NCBI RefSeq assembly: GCF_001541315.1
Contig: NZ_LMVK01000050.1
Span: forward strand, 164,119-228,118
Length of the DNA: 64,000 nt
DNA from: Agrobacterium tumefaciens str. B6
GTDB taxonomy: Bacteria > Pseudomonadota > Alphaproteobacteria > Rhizobiales > Rhizobiaceae
Direction of reading: 5' to 3'
In this document: piece after piece, positions 48,865 to 57,253 of the stretch
Position numbering within the stretch: position 1 is the first letter of the stretch
Layout: each line of letters begins with the position of its first letter
The notes under the pieces: generated by a model
Database searches by the model: none
Seen by the model: only the letters and a program-made list of their open reading frames with translations
What the model was told of the DNA's origin: nothing
Made by a program: the position numbers and the translations under genes

Positions 48865-49581
48865 GTGCCGGTCATTGCAACAGCTGGATGGTCCATCCCC
48901 AGGACCGTGGCCCACCTTTTTCCCGAAACGGGAAGCGGGCTCAGCCGTTATGCCGCTGTTTTCAACGGTGTCGAGATCAATTCCACCTTCTATCGCCCCC
49001 ACCGGATGACGACGTTCGAGCGCTGGGCAAACTCGGTGCCGGATGACTTCCGCTTCGCCGTGAAACTGCCCCGCGAGATAACGCACGAGCATCGGCTGCA
49101 TGCCGTCGGCCAAATTTTCAAGACATTCGTTGAAGAGCTCGTGGCGCTGAATGGCAAGCTCGGCCCATTATTGTGCCAATTGCCATCCACCCTTGAGTTC
49201 GATGGCAATGAGGCCACAGCCGCGTTCGAAGCCATGCGCGAGGTTTTTCCAGGCATGCTGGTGATCGAGCCGCGCCACACAAGCTGGGCCACGCCCCCGG
49301 CGGAAGAGGTTTTAACACGATATGCCGTTGATCGCGTTCTCGCCGATCCGGCACCGGTCTGGTGCGCAAGTGATTTTTCAGAGCCGCCAAGATATGTCCG
49401 TCTGCACGGTGCGCCCAGGATGTACTATTCGGACTACAGCGCGGAAGAAATCCACTCTTTTGAAAAACGCCTTTCCGCCGGCTCCTGGTGCGTGTTCGAC
49501 AACACGGCCTCCGGCGCCGCAATCCAGAACGCGCTGGCAATGCTCGATTGTGGCGTCGTTACGGAACAACGCGCGGGCTGA
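48865..49581 (+). CDS. DUF72-family protein
   Basis: A 238-residue TIM-barrel protein of the DUF72 family: ATAGWSIPRTVAHLF, NGVEINSTFYRPHRMTTFERW, FRFAVKLPREITHEHRL, VIEPRHTSWA and YVRLHGAPRMYYSDYS. The biochemical role is unknown. GTG at 48865 with GAGGGCGGA upstream is chosen; the ATG at 48826 lies within the terminator stem. Its end overlaps the convergent gene by 23 bp. Confidence 0.85.
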   Translation: MPVIATAGWSIPRTVAHLFPETGSGLSRYAAVFNGVEINSTFYRPHRMTTFERWANSVPDDFRFAVKLPREITHEHRLHAVGQIFKTFVEELVALNGKLGPLLCQLPSTLEFDGNEATAAFEAMREVFPGMLVIEPRHTSWATPPAEEVLTRYAVDRVLADPAPVWCASDFSEPPRYVRLHGAPRMYYSDYSAEEIHSFEKRLSAGSWCVFDNTASGAAIQNALAMLDCGVVTEQRAG

Positions 49582-49855
49582 CGTCTTCGCTCGCGCCGTC
49601 AAGCGCCAATGCCTCATCAATCTCGGCTGATGATACCTGCAGGAACTGGCGCCGGCCCACCGCGATGGAAATCGCGGGTATCTCCAGATGGGTTGCCACC
49701 CGGCGATATGCCGTGAAGCTCAACCCTTCTATCAATTCCTCGTCTACGACCAGGCGATATGTGCCCGCTCCCAAGAGTTCCGTAAGGGCCTCCAGACGGA
49801 ACGGATGCTTGAATGTGATTTCGGTCTCTGTTGTTTTTTCGATCATTTCGAACAC
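49559..49855 (-). CDS. Small protein of unknown function
   Basis: A 98-residue acidic protein, no family recognised. It contains KHPFRLEALTELLGAGTYRL, VVDEELIEGLSFTAYRRVAT and ISIAVGRRQFLQVSSAEIDE, a pattern of a small alpha-beta domain. GTG at 49855 has GCGGAAAA upstream; ATG at 49846 is the alternative. It shares 23 bp with the convergent DUF72 gene and lies downstream of the 36-residue membrane peptide gene on the same strand. Confidence 0.65.
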   Translation of the reverse strand: MFEMIEKTTETEITFKHPFRLEALTELLGAGTYRLVVDEELIEGLSFTAYRRVATHLEIPAISIAVGRRQFLQVSSAEIDEALALDGASEDVSPRVVP

Positions 49856-49902
49856 CGTTTTCCGCTGCGTTGTAGACCGGCAGTTGCAGCCGGTTATCGC
49901 AA

Positions 49903-50013
49903 CTATGCTCCGAAGAGGATGTAAACGATCAGCGCAAGGCTTGCCGCAGACAAGACGTAGCCAGCCACAGTTGCGAGATCATGTTTCGTGGGTTGGTGAA
50001 ATATGGAAGACAT
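49903..50013 (-). CDS. Very small membrane protein (36 residues)
   Basis: A short frame with an almost perfect ribosome-binding site, AAGGAGG, six bases before the ATG. It reads MSSIFHQPTKHDLATVAGYV and then LSAASLALIVYILFGA: a basic-polar N-terminus and one membrane helix. Size and layout are typical of small stress or envelope peptides that gene finders miss. It stands 47 bp upstream of the 98-residue gene on the same strand and may share its transcript. Confidence 0.65.
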   Translation of the reverse strand: MSSIFHQPTKHDLATVAGYVLSAASLALIVYILFGA

Positions 50014-50441
50014 GGCGTCCTCCTTTGTCAGGGCCAGGGTATTCAACCCTTAAACAGCAGCGCCCGTAAAATGGCTGCTGGAGCGATTACAGTGGACCTG
50101 TTCTGCAGGTTTGGCAACTAATCAATTGCAGTGGTTTGAAAGGTGCATTTGAAGTCGTTGAATCGGCAATATGTACTGATGGGGTTGTCTAATCCCAACT
50201 GGGGCGTCAAGAGAATTTCCCTGAAGATCGCTGCCGGGTGCATGGTTGTCTTCGCGGTCGACATCAGGCGCCGCATGATGGAGCTTCGCAGCACGAGCCT
50301 TCATTGTGGACGACGCATTCAGCTGAGACAGCGATGCAACCCCATCAACGGAATGGGCTCGGCTCACGTCCCGGCAGGGACGCTTCTTGCGCTCGGCTGT
50401 TGAGCGCTATCAGATACTATGCCGCCAGTCCCGCAGTCAGA
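50014..50441. other. Intergenic stretch next to IS110 remnant
   Basis: No gene is supported. It must contain the minus-strand promoter of the 36-residue gene, and its right part probably contains the downstream end of the IS110 element, but no boundary could be placed. Confidence 0.35.
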
Positions 50442-51177
50442 TTAAAGAACTCCGGTTTTCAGCATGGTGTGCATGATGACAGCCAGCTTTCGCGCAACAG
50501 CCACGGCAGCTCTTTTGAAGCCGATCCTCTCCCGGAGCTGAAGCCCCCATGTTCGCAAGGAACTCTGCGCGGAGCTGCGTGTGAGAATGACCGACGCCGC
50601 TTCGTAGAGAAGCCCACGCAGATGGCGGTCTCCGCGTCGGGATATATGTCCGTCATAATTGACTTCGCCGGATTGGTAGCGGCGCGTGGCGAGGCCGATC
50701 CACGCGCCCACGGACCGGGACTTCCTGAAGTTTCCCGGCTCTTCAATGGCAGTAGCGAAGGAGCTTGCCGTGATTGCTCCCACGCCGGGGATGGACATGA
50801 GGATGCGGCAGGCCTGGTTCTGACGGGCATCAGCGACCAGATGGCGACCGAGGTCCGCAGCACGAGCGCGGAGACCTTTCCAGGCATCGAGAAGCGGTAG
50901 CACGATGTGAGCAAGACCATCATTGTTGGAAAGAAGATTTCGAACGTTCTTCTCGAACACGCTTCCTTTGCCGGCCGGAACGACGAGGCCGAACGTCTTC
51001 ATGATGCCGCGGATCTGATTGGGAGAGTTCGGTGGTCATATGGACTAGCCGAGTGCGGGCCGCAACAAGTGTGCGGGCAAACATGCTGTCGAAGCCTTTC
51101 ACGCGCACCTCTCGAAAGAATCCTACTTCCGCCAGGCGTGCCGACCCGTCGGCGTCATTCGCGTCCGTTTTGTTCGC
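50442..51177 (-). pseudogene. IS110-family transposase, truncated and frameshifted
   Basis: Reading leftward, the frame from about 51177 gives NKTDANDADGSARLAEVGFF, then VKGFDSMFARTLVAARTRLV and TTELS, the middle of an IS110 transposase. One extra base in the run at 51021-51023 breaks the frame. After it the protein continues in another frame as NQIRGIMKTFGLVVPAGKG and LMSIPGVGAITASSFATAIE, the Transposase_20 part, then WIGLATRRYQSG. The N-terminal catalytic part (first Asp of DEDD) is missing beyond 51177. It is inactive. Confidence 0.85.
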
Positions 51178-51574
51178 CGGCCAAAGTCTGAGCGTAGGGC
51201 CTCTTCGAGGCATCTTTGGCATTCACGGCAGCCAAAGCCTGTTCAATCGACGTGTAGATCTCAGTATCGATGCCTTCAGCGAGCCACGAGACGACGCTTA
51301 GGATGTCCCCACGCCTGTTTTTTCTGGCAAAGAAGACCGTTCCAGGCGGTAGGTCGCTGTGGTGAACCATTGAGAGCACCTCCGTTCGGACGTATGGCCA
51401 GAGTTCGTTGGGTATCCCCATTGCCAAAAGCGCTTGCAACTCGTTCCAGAACAGTTTCGCGCTTATCGTGCGATCGTCTTTCTGAACTACAACTACATAA
51501 CGGCTTGCCTGTCGCAGGCGGAGCAGTACAGGCAAGCTCGTTGACTGGGGTGGCACGTGTCGTCGACAGTTCAT
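51155..51574 (-). CDS. Hypothetical protein, 3' end probably cut by IS110
   Basis: A 139-residue frame with ASRYVVVVQKDDRTISAKLF, ELQALLAMGIPNELWPYVRT and GTVFFARKNRRGDILSVVSW; no family recognised. The last eight residues or so are read from the IS110 fragment, so the natural C-terminus has probably been lost. The start is uncertain (ATG 51574 has no good ribosome-binding site; a TTG lies at 51631). It may be a relic. Confidence 0.45.
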   Translation of the reverse strand: MNCRRHVPPQSTSLPVLLRLRQASRYVVVVQKDDRTISAKLFWNELQALLAMGIPNELWPYVRTEVLSMVHHSDLPPGTVFFARKNRRGDILSVVSWLAEGIDTEIYTSIEQALAAVNAKDASKRPYAQTLAGEQNGRE

Positions 51575-51681
51575 CGGCGGTGAAATTCCGTTTATCTTGA
51601 TACGATTTTCGAAGCCAGCGGTGAGAACCAACCGGTTGAGGCCTGTGCGAAAGCGATCTTCTGGACGGGCACTCGACGTCT

Positions 51682-53097
51682 CTACCGGGCAGTTTGAACG
51701 CCCTGTTGCCTGCCAGGATGGAACATCCGGCGGGGGAGGACGGCGACGGCCGTTAATCCCCCGTATGCGGTGGCCGCCACCGCCAAGATCTGGAACAGGG
51801 AATTGAGGCTCGCCTCAAACCAGATCACCGAAGCCCACCCGACGAAAGCTGCCAGGATCATCCTTACTGTTCCGGCAAGAACCGGGAGAAGAACACGCTT
51901 CAGTCCCTGGCTCGCAAAATAAAGTGCCAGTCCCAATCCAACCGCACCATAGGCCGGTGCGACAATTTGCAGATACTGCGAGCCTAGCTGTTGCACGTCC
52001 GGGTCCGCCGTGAACAATCTCATCCAAAGCATGGGGAACAGAGTGGCGAGAATGCCGATGGTCTGTGTGATGCCAAAAGCAATGGCTGCTCCAACCCAGG
52101 CGACCCGGCGCGCGCGCTCAATCTGGCCCGCTCCGATATTAACCCCGACCATGGTGACTATAGCGGTTCCAAGACCGAAGATGATGGGAATTTGGAGATA
52201 ATCAAGCCGCGATGCGATGCCGAACCCCGCAATGGCATCAGCGCCGAAGTGGCCGACGGATGCCGTTACGAAAGTAACCGTCAGATTGACCTGGATCGTG
52301 CCGACAGCGGAAGGCAGGCCGACACCCAGAATGTCCTTGAACAGTCGACCTTGCAGCGGAACAATTTTGAACTTTAGCGGGCTGCTAGACGAGCGCAGAT
52401 AAAGGCCAAGCACCAGTGCCGCGATCAGATAGTAAATGAACACCGCAGCGCCTCCGCCTGCCACGCCGAGTTCCGGGAAGGGGCCCCAGCCGAAAATCAA
52501 CGGCGGCGACAGGACGAGGAGAAGGACCGCGCCTGAGATGATGACGAGGGCAGGCACGTTCACGTTGCTTGCGCCCCGCAGGGCTGCCGAAAGCAAAGCC
52601 GTGATCCAGATCGGAATGGAGCCTGCAAATACAATTCCTGAATAGATGAGGGCGGCCCTTAGAGTTTCTCCTGTCCCTCCCATTGAGCGGTAGAGCAGAG
52701 GTCCAAAGAAGATTGCAGCGACTGAGAAAATGGCTCCGCATGCCGTACCCAAAACAATCGAATGCCAGACAATCCCATCCGCATCAGCGTGGCGGTTGGC
52801 ACCCAGCGCTCGCGCCACAGCCGAGGAAACTCCGCCTCCAATCCCGCCATTCGACATCATTTGCATCAGCATCAGGACCGGAAAGACGAGGGTCACACCC
52901 GCTAAAGCCTCGGTCCCAAGGAAACTGATGAAGTAGGTTTCCGCGACCCCGACAAAGGTTTGGACCACGAGAACGACGACCGTGGGCAAGGCAAGCCGGA
53001 ACAGCGTGGGTGTGATTGGTCCATAAAGAATTCCATGTGGTGTCTTCTGCCAAACTGTTGAGACATGAGAATTTTTGCTGTCAGGCATCTCAGCCAT
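51682..53097 (-). CDS. MATE-family multidrug efflux protein
   Basis: A 471-residue protein with twelve hydrophobic segments in two MatE halves (LFRLALPTVVVLVVQTFVGV in the first half; GVGLPSAVGTIQVNLTVTFV in the second). ATG 53097 follows AGGATCATCC; the frame continues upstream without signal. The gene is divergent from a MarR regulator, with repeated CAATCTAA-type elements between them. It probably exports cationic or hydroxylated toxic compounds by Na+ or H+ antiport. Confidence 0.9.
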   Translation of the reverse strand: MAEMPDSKNSHVSTVWQKTPHGILYGPITPTLFRLALPTVVVLVVQTFVGVAETYFISFLGTEALAGVTLVFPVLMLMQMMSNGGIGGGVSSAVARALGANRHADADGIVWHSIVLGTACGAIFSVAAIFFGPLLYRSMGGTGETLRAALIYSGIVFAGSIPIWITALLSAALRGASNVNVPALVIISGAVLLLVLSPPLIFGWGPFPELGVAGGGAAVFIYYLIAALVLGLYLRSSSSPLKFKIVPLQGRLFKDILGVGLPSAVGTIQVNLTVTFVTASVGHFGADAIAGFGIASRLDYLQIPIIFGLGTAIVTMVGVNIGAGQIERARRVAWVGAAIAFGITQTIGILATLFPMLWMRLFTADPDVQQLGSQYLQIVAPAYGAVGLGLALYFASQGLKRVLLPVLAGTVRMILAAFVGWASVIWFEASLNSLFQILAVAATAYGGLTAVAVLPRRMFHPGRQQGVQTAR

Positions 53098-53177
53098 GGA
53101 TGATCCTAAAAAGTTTTCCGAGGCTGCTCCGATCCCAAAGCCACGGGCTCGCGACCGGTTCACAGAATTTGAAAAAA

Positions 53178-53223
53178 GATTGTTTTTGAAATCTAAATTA
53201 TATAGAGTTCAAACGCAATCTAA
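53178..53223. promoter_or_regulatory. MATE/MarR control region with AATCTAA elements
   Basis: An AT-rich gap between divergent genes carries GAAATCTAA (53188-53196) and GCAATCTAA (53215-53223), 27 bp apart, plus AGATTGT on the other side (53178-53184 region). The same two elements recur in the TetR/RND and SDR control regions. Confidence 0.55.
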
Positions 53224-53262
53224 AAATATCTCATCTCAGCGTGAGACCGGAGCCCTTACCAG

Positions 53263-53739
53263 GTGTTCAAACCCCATGTTTCCGCTCAAGGATCGCTAAA
53301 TGCTCAAATAGTGGAAAACCCGCTTGCCGGGGATCTATGCTTTGCCGTGCAGCGGACAAACCGCATCATTTCCCGCCAGGTCAACGATGCATTGTGTTCG
53401 ATAGGACTAACCGCAGAGCAGATATTTCTTCTGGCAGCGATTGGCGAGGCAGGTTCCCCTCGCATATCGGAGGTTTCGCGTCTTCTTGGTCTTGACCATT
53501 CAACCGTCGTTTCAAATCTCAAACCCCTCGTGAGGAAGAACTGGGTAAGGATGTCCATGGATGTCGATGATCGCAGGGCGCGAAGACTTCTGCTCACCGC
53601 CAACGGGAGAGCGCGGCTTGGAATGGCATCTGAACGTCTTCAGGAACTTGAAGATGCGCTGGTGAAGAAGGTTGGCGGGGCGCAGAATACTCTTGGCCTG
53701 TGCCGGATGCTTGGCGAGTTATCAACAGCGTGCGCTTGA
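53263..53739 (+). CDS. MarR-family transcriptional regulator
   Basis: A 158-residue winged-helix protein: GLTAEQIFLLAAIGEAGSPR, ISEVSRLLGLDHSTVVSNLK, and DVDDRRARRLLLTANGRARL, the MarR wing motif. Start is GTG at 53263 with CGGAG upstream. It is divergent from the MATE gene and most likely represses it until a toxic ligand binds. Confidence 0.87.
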   Translation: MFKPHVSAQGSLNAQIVENPLAGDLCFAVQRTNRIISRQVNDALCSIGLTAEQIFLLAAIGEAGSPRISEVSRLLGLDHSTVVSNLKPLVRKNWVRMSMDVDDRRARRLLLTANGRARLGMASERLQELEDALVKKVGGAQNTLGLCRMLGELSTACA

Positions 53740-53789
53740 CCTAGGCCGCGCGCAGCCGACACCGGCAACTGACTGCAAGGATACAGCCA

Positions 53790-53978
53790 TCACCCTCTAT
53801 TTTCGGAACCTTCTTCACGCACGACCTTTCCGCGGGTCTGAGCGCTTAATCCAGCCACTTCGGTCTCCAGCCGGGCCAGCCGTTTTTCCAGCGCGGCGAG
53901 GTAGTCCCCCTGCGGATCGTCGATACCCAGGACGGCATCTTCCCACGATCGCCATTTTTCTCGAAAACGCTTTAACAT
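53790..53978 (-). CDS. Small coiled-coil protein behind ftsZ2
   Basis: A 62-residue protein: MLKRFREKWRSWEDAVLGID, then DYLAALEKRLARLETEVAGL. The second half is a regular heptad of leucines with charged flanks, a short coiled coil. GGAG precedes the ATG by nine bases. It lies 65 bp after the FtsZ gene on the same strand, the last gene of a FabF-FtsZ-coiled-coil series. Confidence 0.65.
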   Translation of the reverse strand: MLKRFREKWRSWEDAVLGIDDPQGDYLAALEKRLARLETEVAGLSAQTRGKVVREEGSENRG

Positions 53979-54043
53979 TTCAAATCTCCATGGCCATCAA
54001 TTTTACAAATCGGCGCTTGCAGGCCCCACAGTATGAGCGAGCA

Positions 54044-55051
54044 TCACGCCATTCGCTCCGAAAGGTGGATCACCTCTGCCGGTTGTCTCAATCCGGTGGC
54101 GACAACAGAGACTCTCAGCCGCCCCTCAAGCGCGTCATTGAATGTCGCGCCGACGACGATATTGGCGTCGTCATCGACTTCCTCGCGAACACATGTTGCA
54201 GCTTCGTCGACATCAAAAAGGGTCATGTCCGGTCCGCCGGAGATCGAGACGAGAAGGCCTTTCGCTCCCCTGACGGGTGCCTCATCGAACAGCGGATTGG
54301 CAATCGCTGCCTCGGCGGCATGTCGGGCGCGGGCGTCTCCCGTTGCCTCACCCGTGCCCATGACAGCACGGCCCATGTCATGCATGACTGACCTTACGTC
54401 GGCGAAGTCGAGATTGATCAATCCTTCCTTGACGATCAGATCGATGACGGAACTGACCCCGGCATGCAGCACATGATCTGCCATTTTGAATGCATCCGCG
54501 ACGGTCGTCTTCGCATCGGCAACCCGGAACAGGTTCTGATTGGGGATGACGATCACCGTGTCTGCGCATTCGCTGAGACGCTCGATTCCCTGCCGCGCCG
54601 TTCGCATTCGCTGGGTACCTTCGAATGTGAAGGGCATCGTGACGACGCCGACCGTCAGTATGCCTGCCTTGCGCGCAGCATGGGCGATAACGGGTGCGGC
54701 ACCTGTTCCCGTTCCACCTCCCATGCCCGCCGTCACGAAACACATGTGCGTTCCGTGGAGATGGTCCATGATCTCGCCGATCGACTCTTCGGCTGCCGCC
54801 TGTCCAATATCGGCCAATGATCCGGCGCCAAGCCCCTCTGTGACGGTCGGGCCAAGCTGGATAAGGCGTGGCGCTTTTGACATGGACAAAGCCTGGGCAT
54901 CGGTGTTCGCAACGATAAACTCCGCGCCCTCGAGATCCTGCATGATCATGTTGTTGACAGCATTGCCGCCGCCACCGCCGACGCCGATGACGGCAATCCT
55001 TGGCTTGAGGAGCGTTATGCCGGGCGGTGAAACGACAGTCGTTGGTTGCAT
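54044..55051 (-). CDS. ftsZ2: Short FtsZ paralogue (FtsZ2)
   Basis: A 335-residue tubulin-like GTPase: VGVGGGGGNAVNNMI-type N-loop (residues 23-35), tubulin signature GGGTGTG (111-117), and T7 loop NLDFAD (213-218). Polymerisation and GTP hydrolysis residues are present. The protein ends soon after the core (EVIHLSERMA); the long linker and C-terminal peptide that tether FtsZ to FtsA/ZipA are absent. This is typical of the second, non-essential FtsZ of Rhizobiaceae. ATG 55051 or TTG 55084 is the start. It follows the FabF-like gene by 52 bp. Confidence 0.87.
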   Translation of the reverse strand: MQPTTVVSPPGITLLKPRIAVIGVGGGGGNAVNNMIMQDLEGAEFIVANTDAQALSMSKAPRLIQLGPTVTEGLGAGSLADIGQAAAEESIGEIMDHLHGTHMCFVTAGMGGGTGTGAAPVIAHAARKAGILTVGVVTMPFTFEGTQRMRTARQGIERLSECADTVIVIPNQNLFRVADAKTTVADAFKMADHVLHAGVSSVIDLIVKEGLINLDFADVRSVMHDMGRAVMGTGEATGDARARHAAEAAIANPLFDEAPVRGAKGLLVSISGGPDMTLFDVDEAATCVREEVDDDANIVVGATFNDALEGRLRVSVVATGLRQPAEVIHLSERMA

Positions 55052-55103
55052 AGTGGGGAGCGTCCTGGTGGAGACTTTGTTCAAAGGGGACCACGCGCGG
55101 GGG

Positions 55104-56399
55104 TTAATCAGCTAATGGCGTACGATTGCCTCTCCTCGGCCAGCGTCGAAACACTGCGCTGGCATTGACGCCACCGAAGCCGAAGCCATTGGATATCGCA
55201 TATTCAACATCGAGGGGTCGGGCATCGTTTGCGACAAAGTCGATGCCATTGGCCTCAAGGTCCGGTGAACTGAGATTCAAGGTCGGGGGCGCGATCTGGT
55301 GCTGGAGCGCCAGGATCGTAAAAATAGCCTCAAGGCCGCCGGCGGCCCCCAGCAGGTGTCCCGTCGCCGACTTCGTCCCGCTGACAGCGATCGACTTCTT
55401 TTGGCCGAACAGGCTCTTGATTGCTCTGAGCTCTCCGAGATCTCCAACCGGGGTCGAAGTCGCATGCGCGTTCAGATGGCCGATTTCGTGCGGCGCGATA
55501 CCCGCCTGCGCGATGGCGATTTGCATTGCCCTGCGGGCGCCGCTTCCATCTTCCGGCCCGGAGGTAATATGATGGGCGTCGGCGGTCGTTCCATATCCAA
55601 CGAGTTCTGCTATCGGCGTCGCACCACGAGCAAGGGCGTGGCTCAACGCTTCAATGACGAGGATGCCTGCGCCTTCGCCCATGACGAGGCCGTCACGCGC
55701 CGTATCGAAGGGGCGCGATGCTTTGCTGGGCGTGTCGTTGAAACCGGTGGAGAGCGATCTTGCTGCAGCGAAACCGCCGAGGCTGACGATGTTCATACAG
55801 GCTTCCGTTCCGCCGCAAACCGCAATGTCAGCTTCATTGGACCTGATGAGCCGTGCGGCATCGCCGATCGCCTGAACGCCTGCGGCACATGCCGTTACAG
55901 GCGCGCCAAGCGGACCTTTGAAGCCATGTCGGATGGAGACTTGTCCGGCGGCGAGATTGACAAGAAAGGATGGAATGGTGAAGGGCGAAAGGCGGCGGAC
56001 GCCGCGTTGGTCGACGGTACGCACCGCCTCCGTTATCGCGGGAAAGCCACCGATGCCCGATGCGATGATTGTCGCCGTTCTCAGTTTTTCTTCTTCAGAA
56101 GCTGGCTTCCAGTTCGCCTGCGCCAGAGCCTCTTCCGCCGCTGCCAGCGCAAAGATGATGAAGCGGTCGACCTTACGTTGATCCTTCGAGGGCAGAGTCC
56201 TGTCAGGATCAAATCCTCCTTCAGGATCTTCAGCCCGGGAAGGGACCACGCCTCCGATTTTTGAAGGCAAATCCCCGACAATGTCATCACCCAGTCGCCG
56301 GATCCCGCTTTTGCCAGCCAGGAGCCGGGACCAGGAGATATCGACATTTGTACCAAGGGGGCTGACGGCCCCCATTCCTGTGACAACGACACGACGCAT
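55104..56399 (-). CDS. Beta-ketoacyl-ACP synthase II-like (FabF family)
   Basis: A 431-residue thiolase-fold condensing enzyme. The catalytic triad is C171 (VTACAAGVQAIG), H312 (NAHATSTPVGD) and H348 (TKSATGHLLGAAGG), with K343 also present. AGGTGG precedes the ATG by eight bases for MRRVVVTGMG. It would extend acyl-ACP with malonyl-ACP. The absence of an acyl carrier protein or other fab genes and the ftsZ2 neighbour suggest a specialised paralogue and not the housekeeping FabF. Confidence 0.87.
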   Translation of the reverse strand: MRRVVVTGMGAVSPLGTNVDISWSRLLAGKSGIRRLGDDIVGDLPSKIGGVVPSRAEDPEGGFDPDRTLPSKDQRKVDRFIIFALAAAEEALAQANWKPASEEEKLRTATIIASGIGGFPAITEAVRTVDQRGVRRLSPFTIPSFLVNLAAGQVSIRHGFKGPLGAPVTACAAGVQAIGDAARLIRSNEADIAVCGGTEACMNIVSLGGFAAARSLSTGFNDTPSKASRPFDTARDGLVMGEGAGILVIEALSHALARGATPIAELVGYGTTADAHHITSGPEDGSGARRAMQIAIAQAGIAPHEIGHLNAHATSTPVGDLGELRAIKSLFGQKKSIAVSGTKSATGHLLGAAGGLEAIFTILALQHQIAPPTLNLSSPDLEANGIDFVANDARPLDVEYAISNGFGFGGVNASAVFRRWPRRGNRTPLAD

Positions 56400-56566
56400 T
56401 TGCATTTCCACCTGTTTACGATCAAAAATTTGGCATGCCTTCGGCGTCCGACCGAATGACTGGTCGTGAACTTGGGACATGCGGTTCGCGCTATTCTCTT
56501 TTGATAGGCGTTCGGATTCGGCTGAACTCTGCCAGCTACCGGCGACGAATATCCAAAAACTGTCCG

Positions 56567-57154
56567 TTAGTCGCTGCCATCGCGGCCAGCAATGCGCCGG
56601 ACCTCGCTCGCTGCCGCATCGAGTACGCTCGTCGACAGCAGTTCATCCTCGATAATCCTGGACAGCGTCACCGCACCGATCATCATCGACAATATTGCCA
56701 TGGCCTTTCCGCTTCGAGCCCTATCGTCACCATCTCCGATGAGTTCTTCGAGCACCTGGAAATGCGCCCGGATACCATCCTCAAACGGGCGCCGAACTTC
56801 GGCAGTTTGACGCGCAGCGTCGGAGCCGAGAGCAACAAGCGGGCATCCTTCTGCCTTTTCGCCGCTATGGTCTTTGGAGAGGTAGAAGCTGATGATCGAC
56901 TCCAGGGGATCTGACGTGTCTGCTGCGGCATCAGACCACCTCCTCGTGGCGCTCTCGAGAGCACGCCGTGATGCGAGCGCCGCAAGATCGTCTTTCGATG
57001 CGAACTGTTTGTAGAATCCACCCTGGGTGAGGCCTGCACCCTTCATCAGGTCTTTCAGACCGATCCCGTCGAACCCATGCTCTCGAAACAACCGGCTGGC
57101 GACGTTTATCACCCTCTCGCGGTTTTCCTCTGCCTGTACGCGGCTCACTCTCAT
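56567..57154 (-). CDS. TetR-family transcriptional regulator
   Basis: A 195-residue TetR protein: VINVASRLFREHGFDGIGLK, DLMKGAGLTQGGFYKQFASK (helix-turn-helix 26-66) and a variable C-terminal ligand domain. GGAGGTC precedes ATG 57154; an in-frame ATG eight codons upstream is weaker. It is divergent from the RND operon, with inverted AATCTAAT repeats between, and is the likely repressor of the pump. Confidence 0.88.
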   Translation of the reverse strand: MRVSRVQAEENRERVINVASRLFREHGFDGIGLKDLMKGAGLTQGGFYKQFASKDDLAALASRRALESATRRWSDAAADTSDPLESIISFYLSKDHSGEKAEGCPLVALGSDAARQTAEVRRPFEDGIRAHFQVLEELIGDGDDRARSGKAMAILSMMIGAVTLSRIIEDELLSTSVLDAAASEVRRIAGRDGSD

Positions 57155-57165
57155 GTGGGACCTCC

Positions 57166-57219
57166 AATTAGATTTCATTTGACATCTATATGTCTTTTAG
57201 AGTTAGAGTACAATCTAAT
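57166..57219. promoter_or_regulatory. TetR/RND operator region
   Basis: AATTAGATT (57166-57174; GAAATCTAATT on the minus strand at 57176-57166) and ACAATCTAAT (57210-57219) form widely spaced inverted repeats. Between them GACAT (57181-57185) and ATGTC (57190-57194) make a short dyad. The GAAATCTAA and CAATCTAA elements are shared with the MATE/MarR and SDR regions. Confidence 0.6.
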
Positions 57220-57253
57220 ATTTTTGAACTTGCCGTCAAGAAGGGGCGATGAA

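Noticed and set aside
50122..50367. 81-residue minus-strand frame near the IS110 remnant
   Set aside because: No start signal or motif; lies in what is probably insertion-sequence border.
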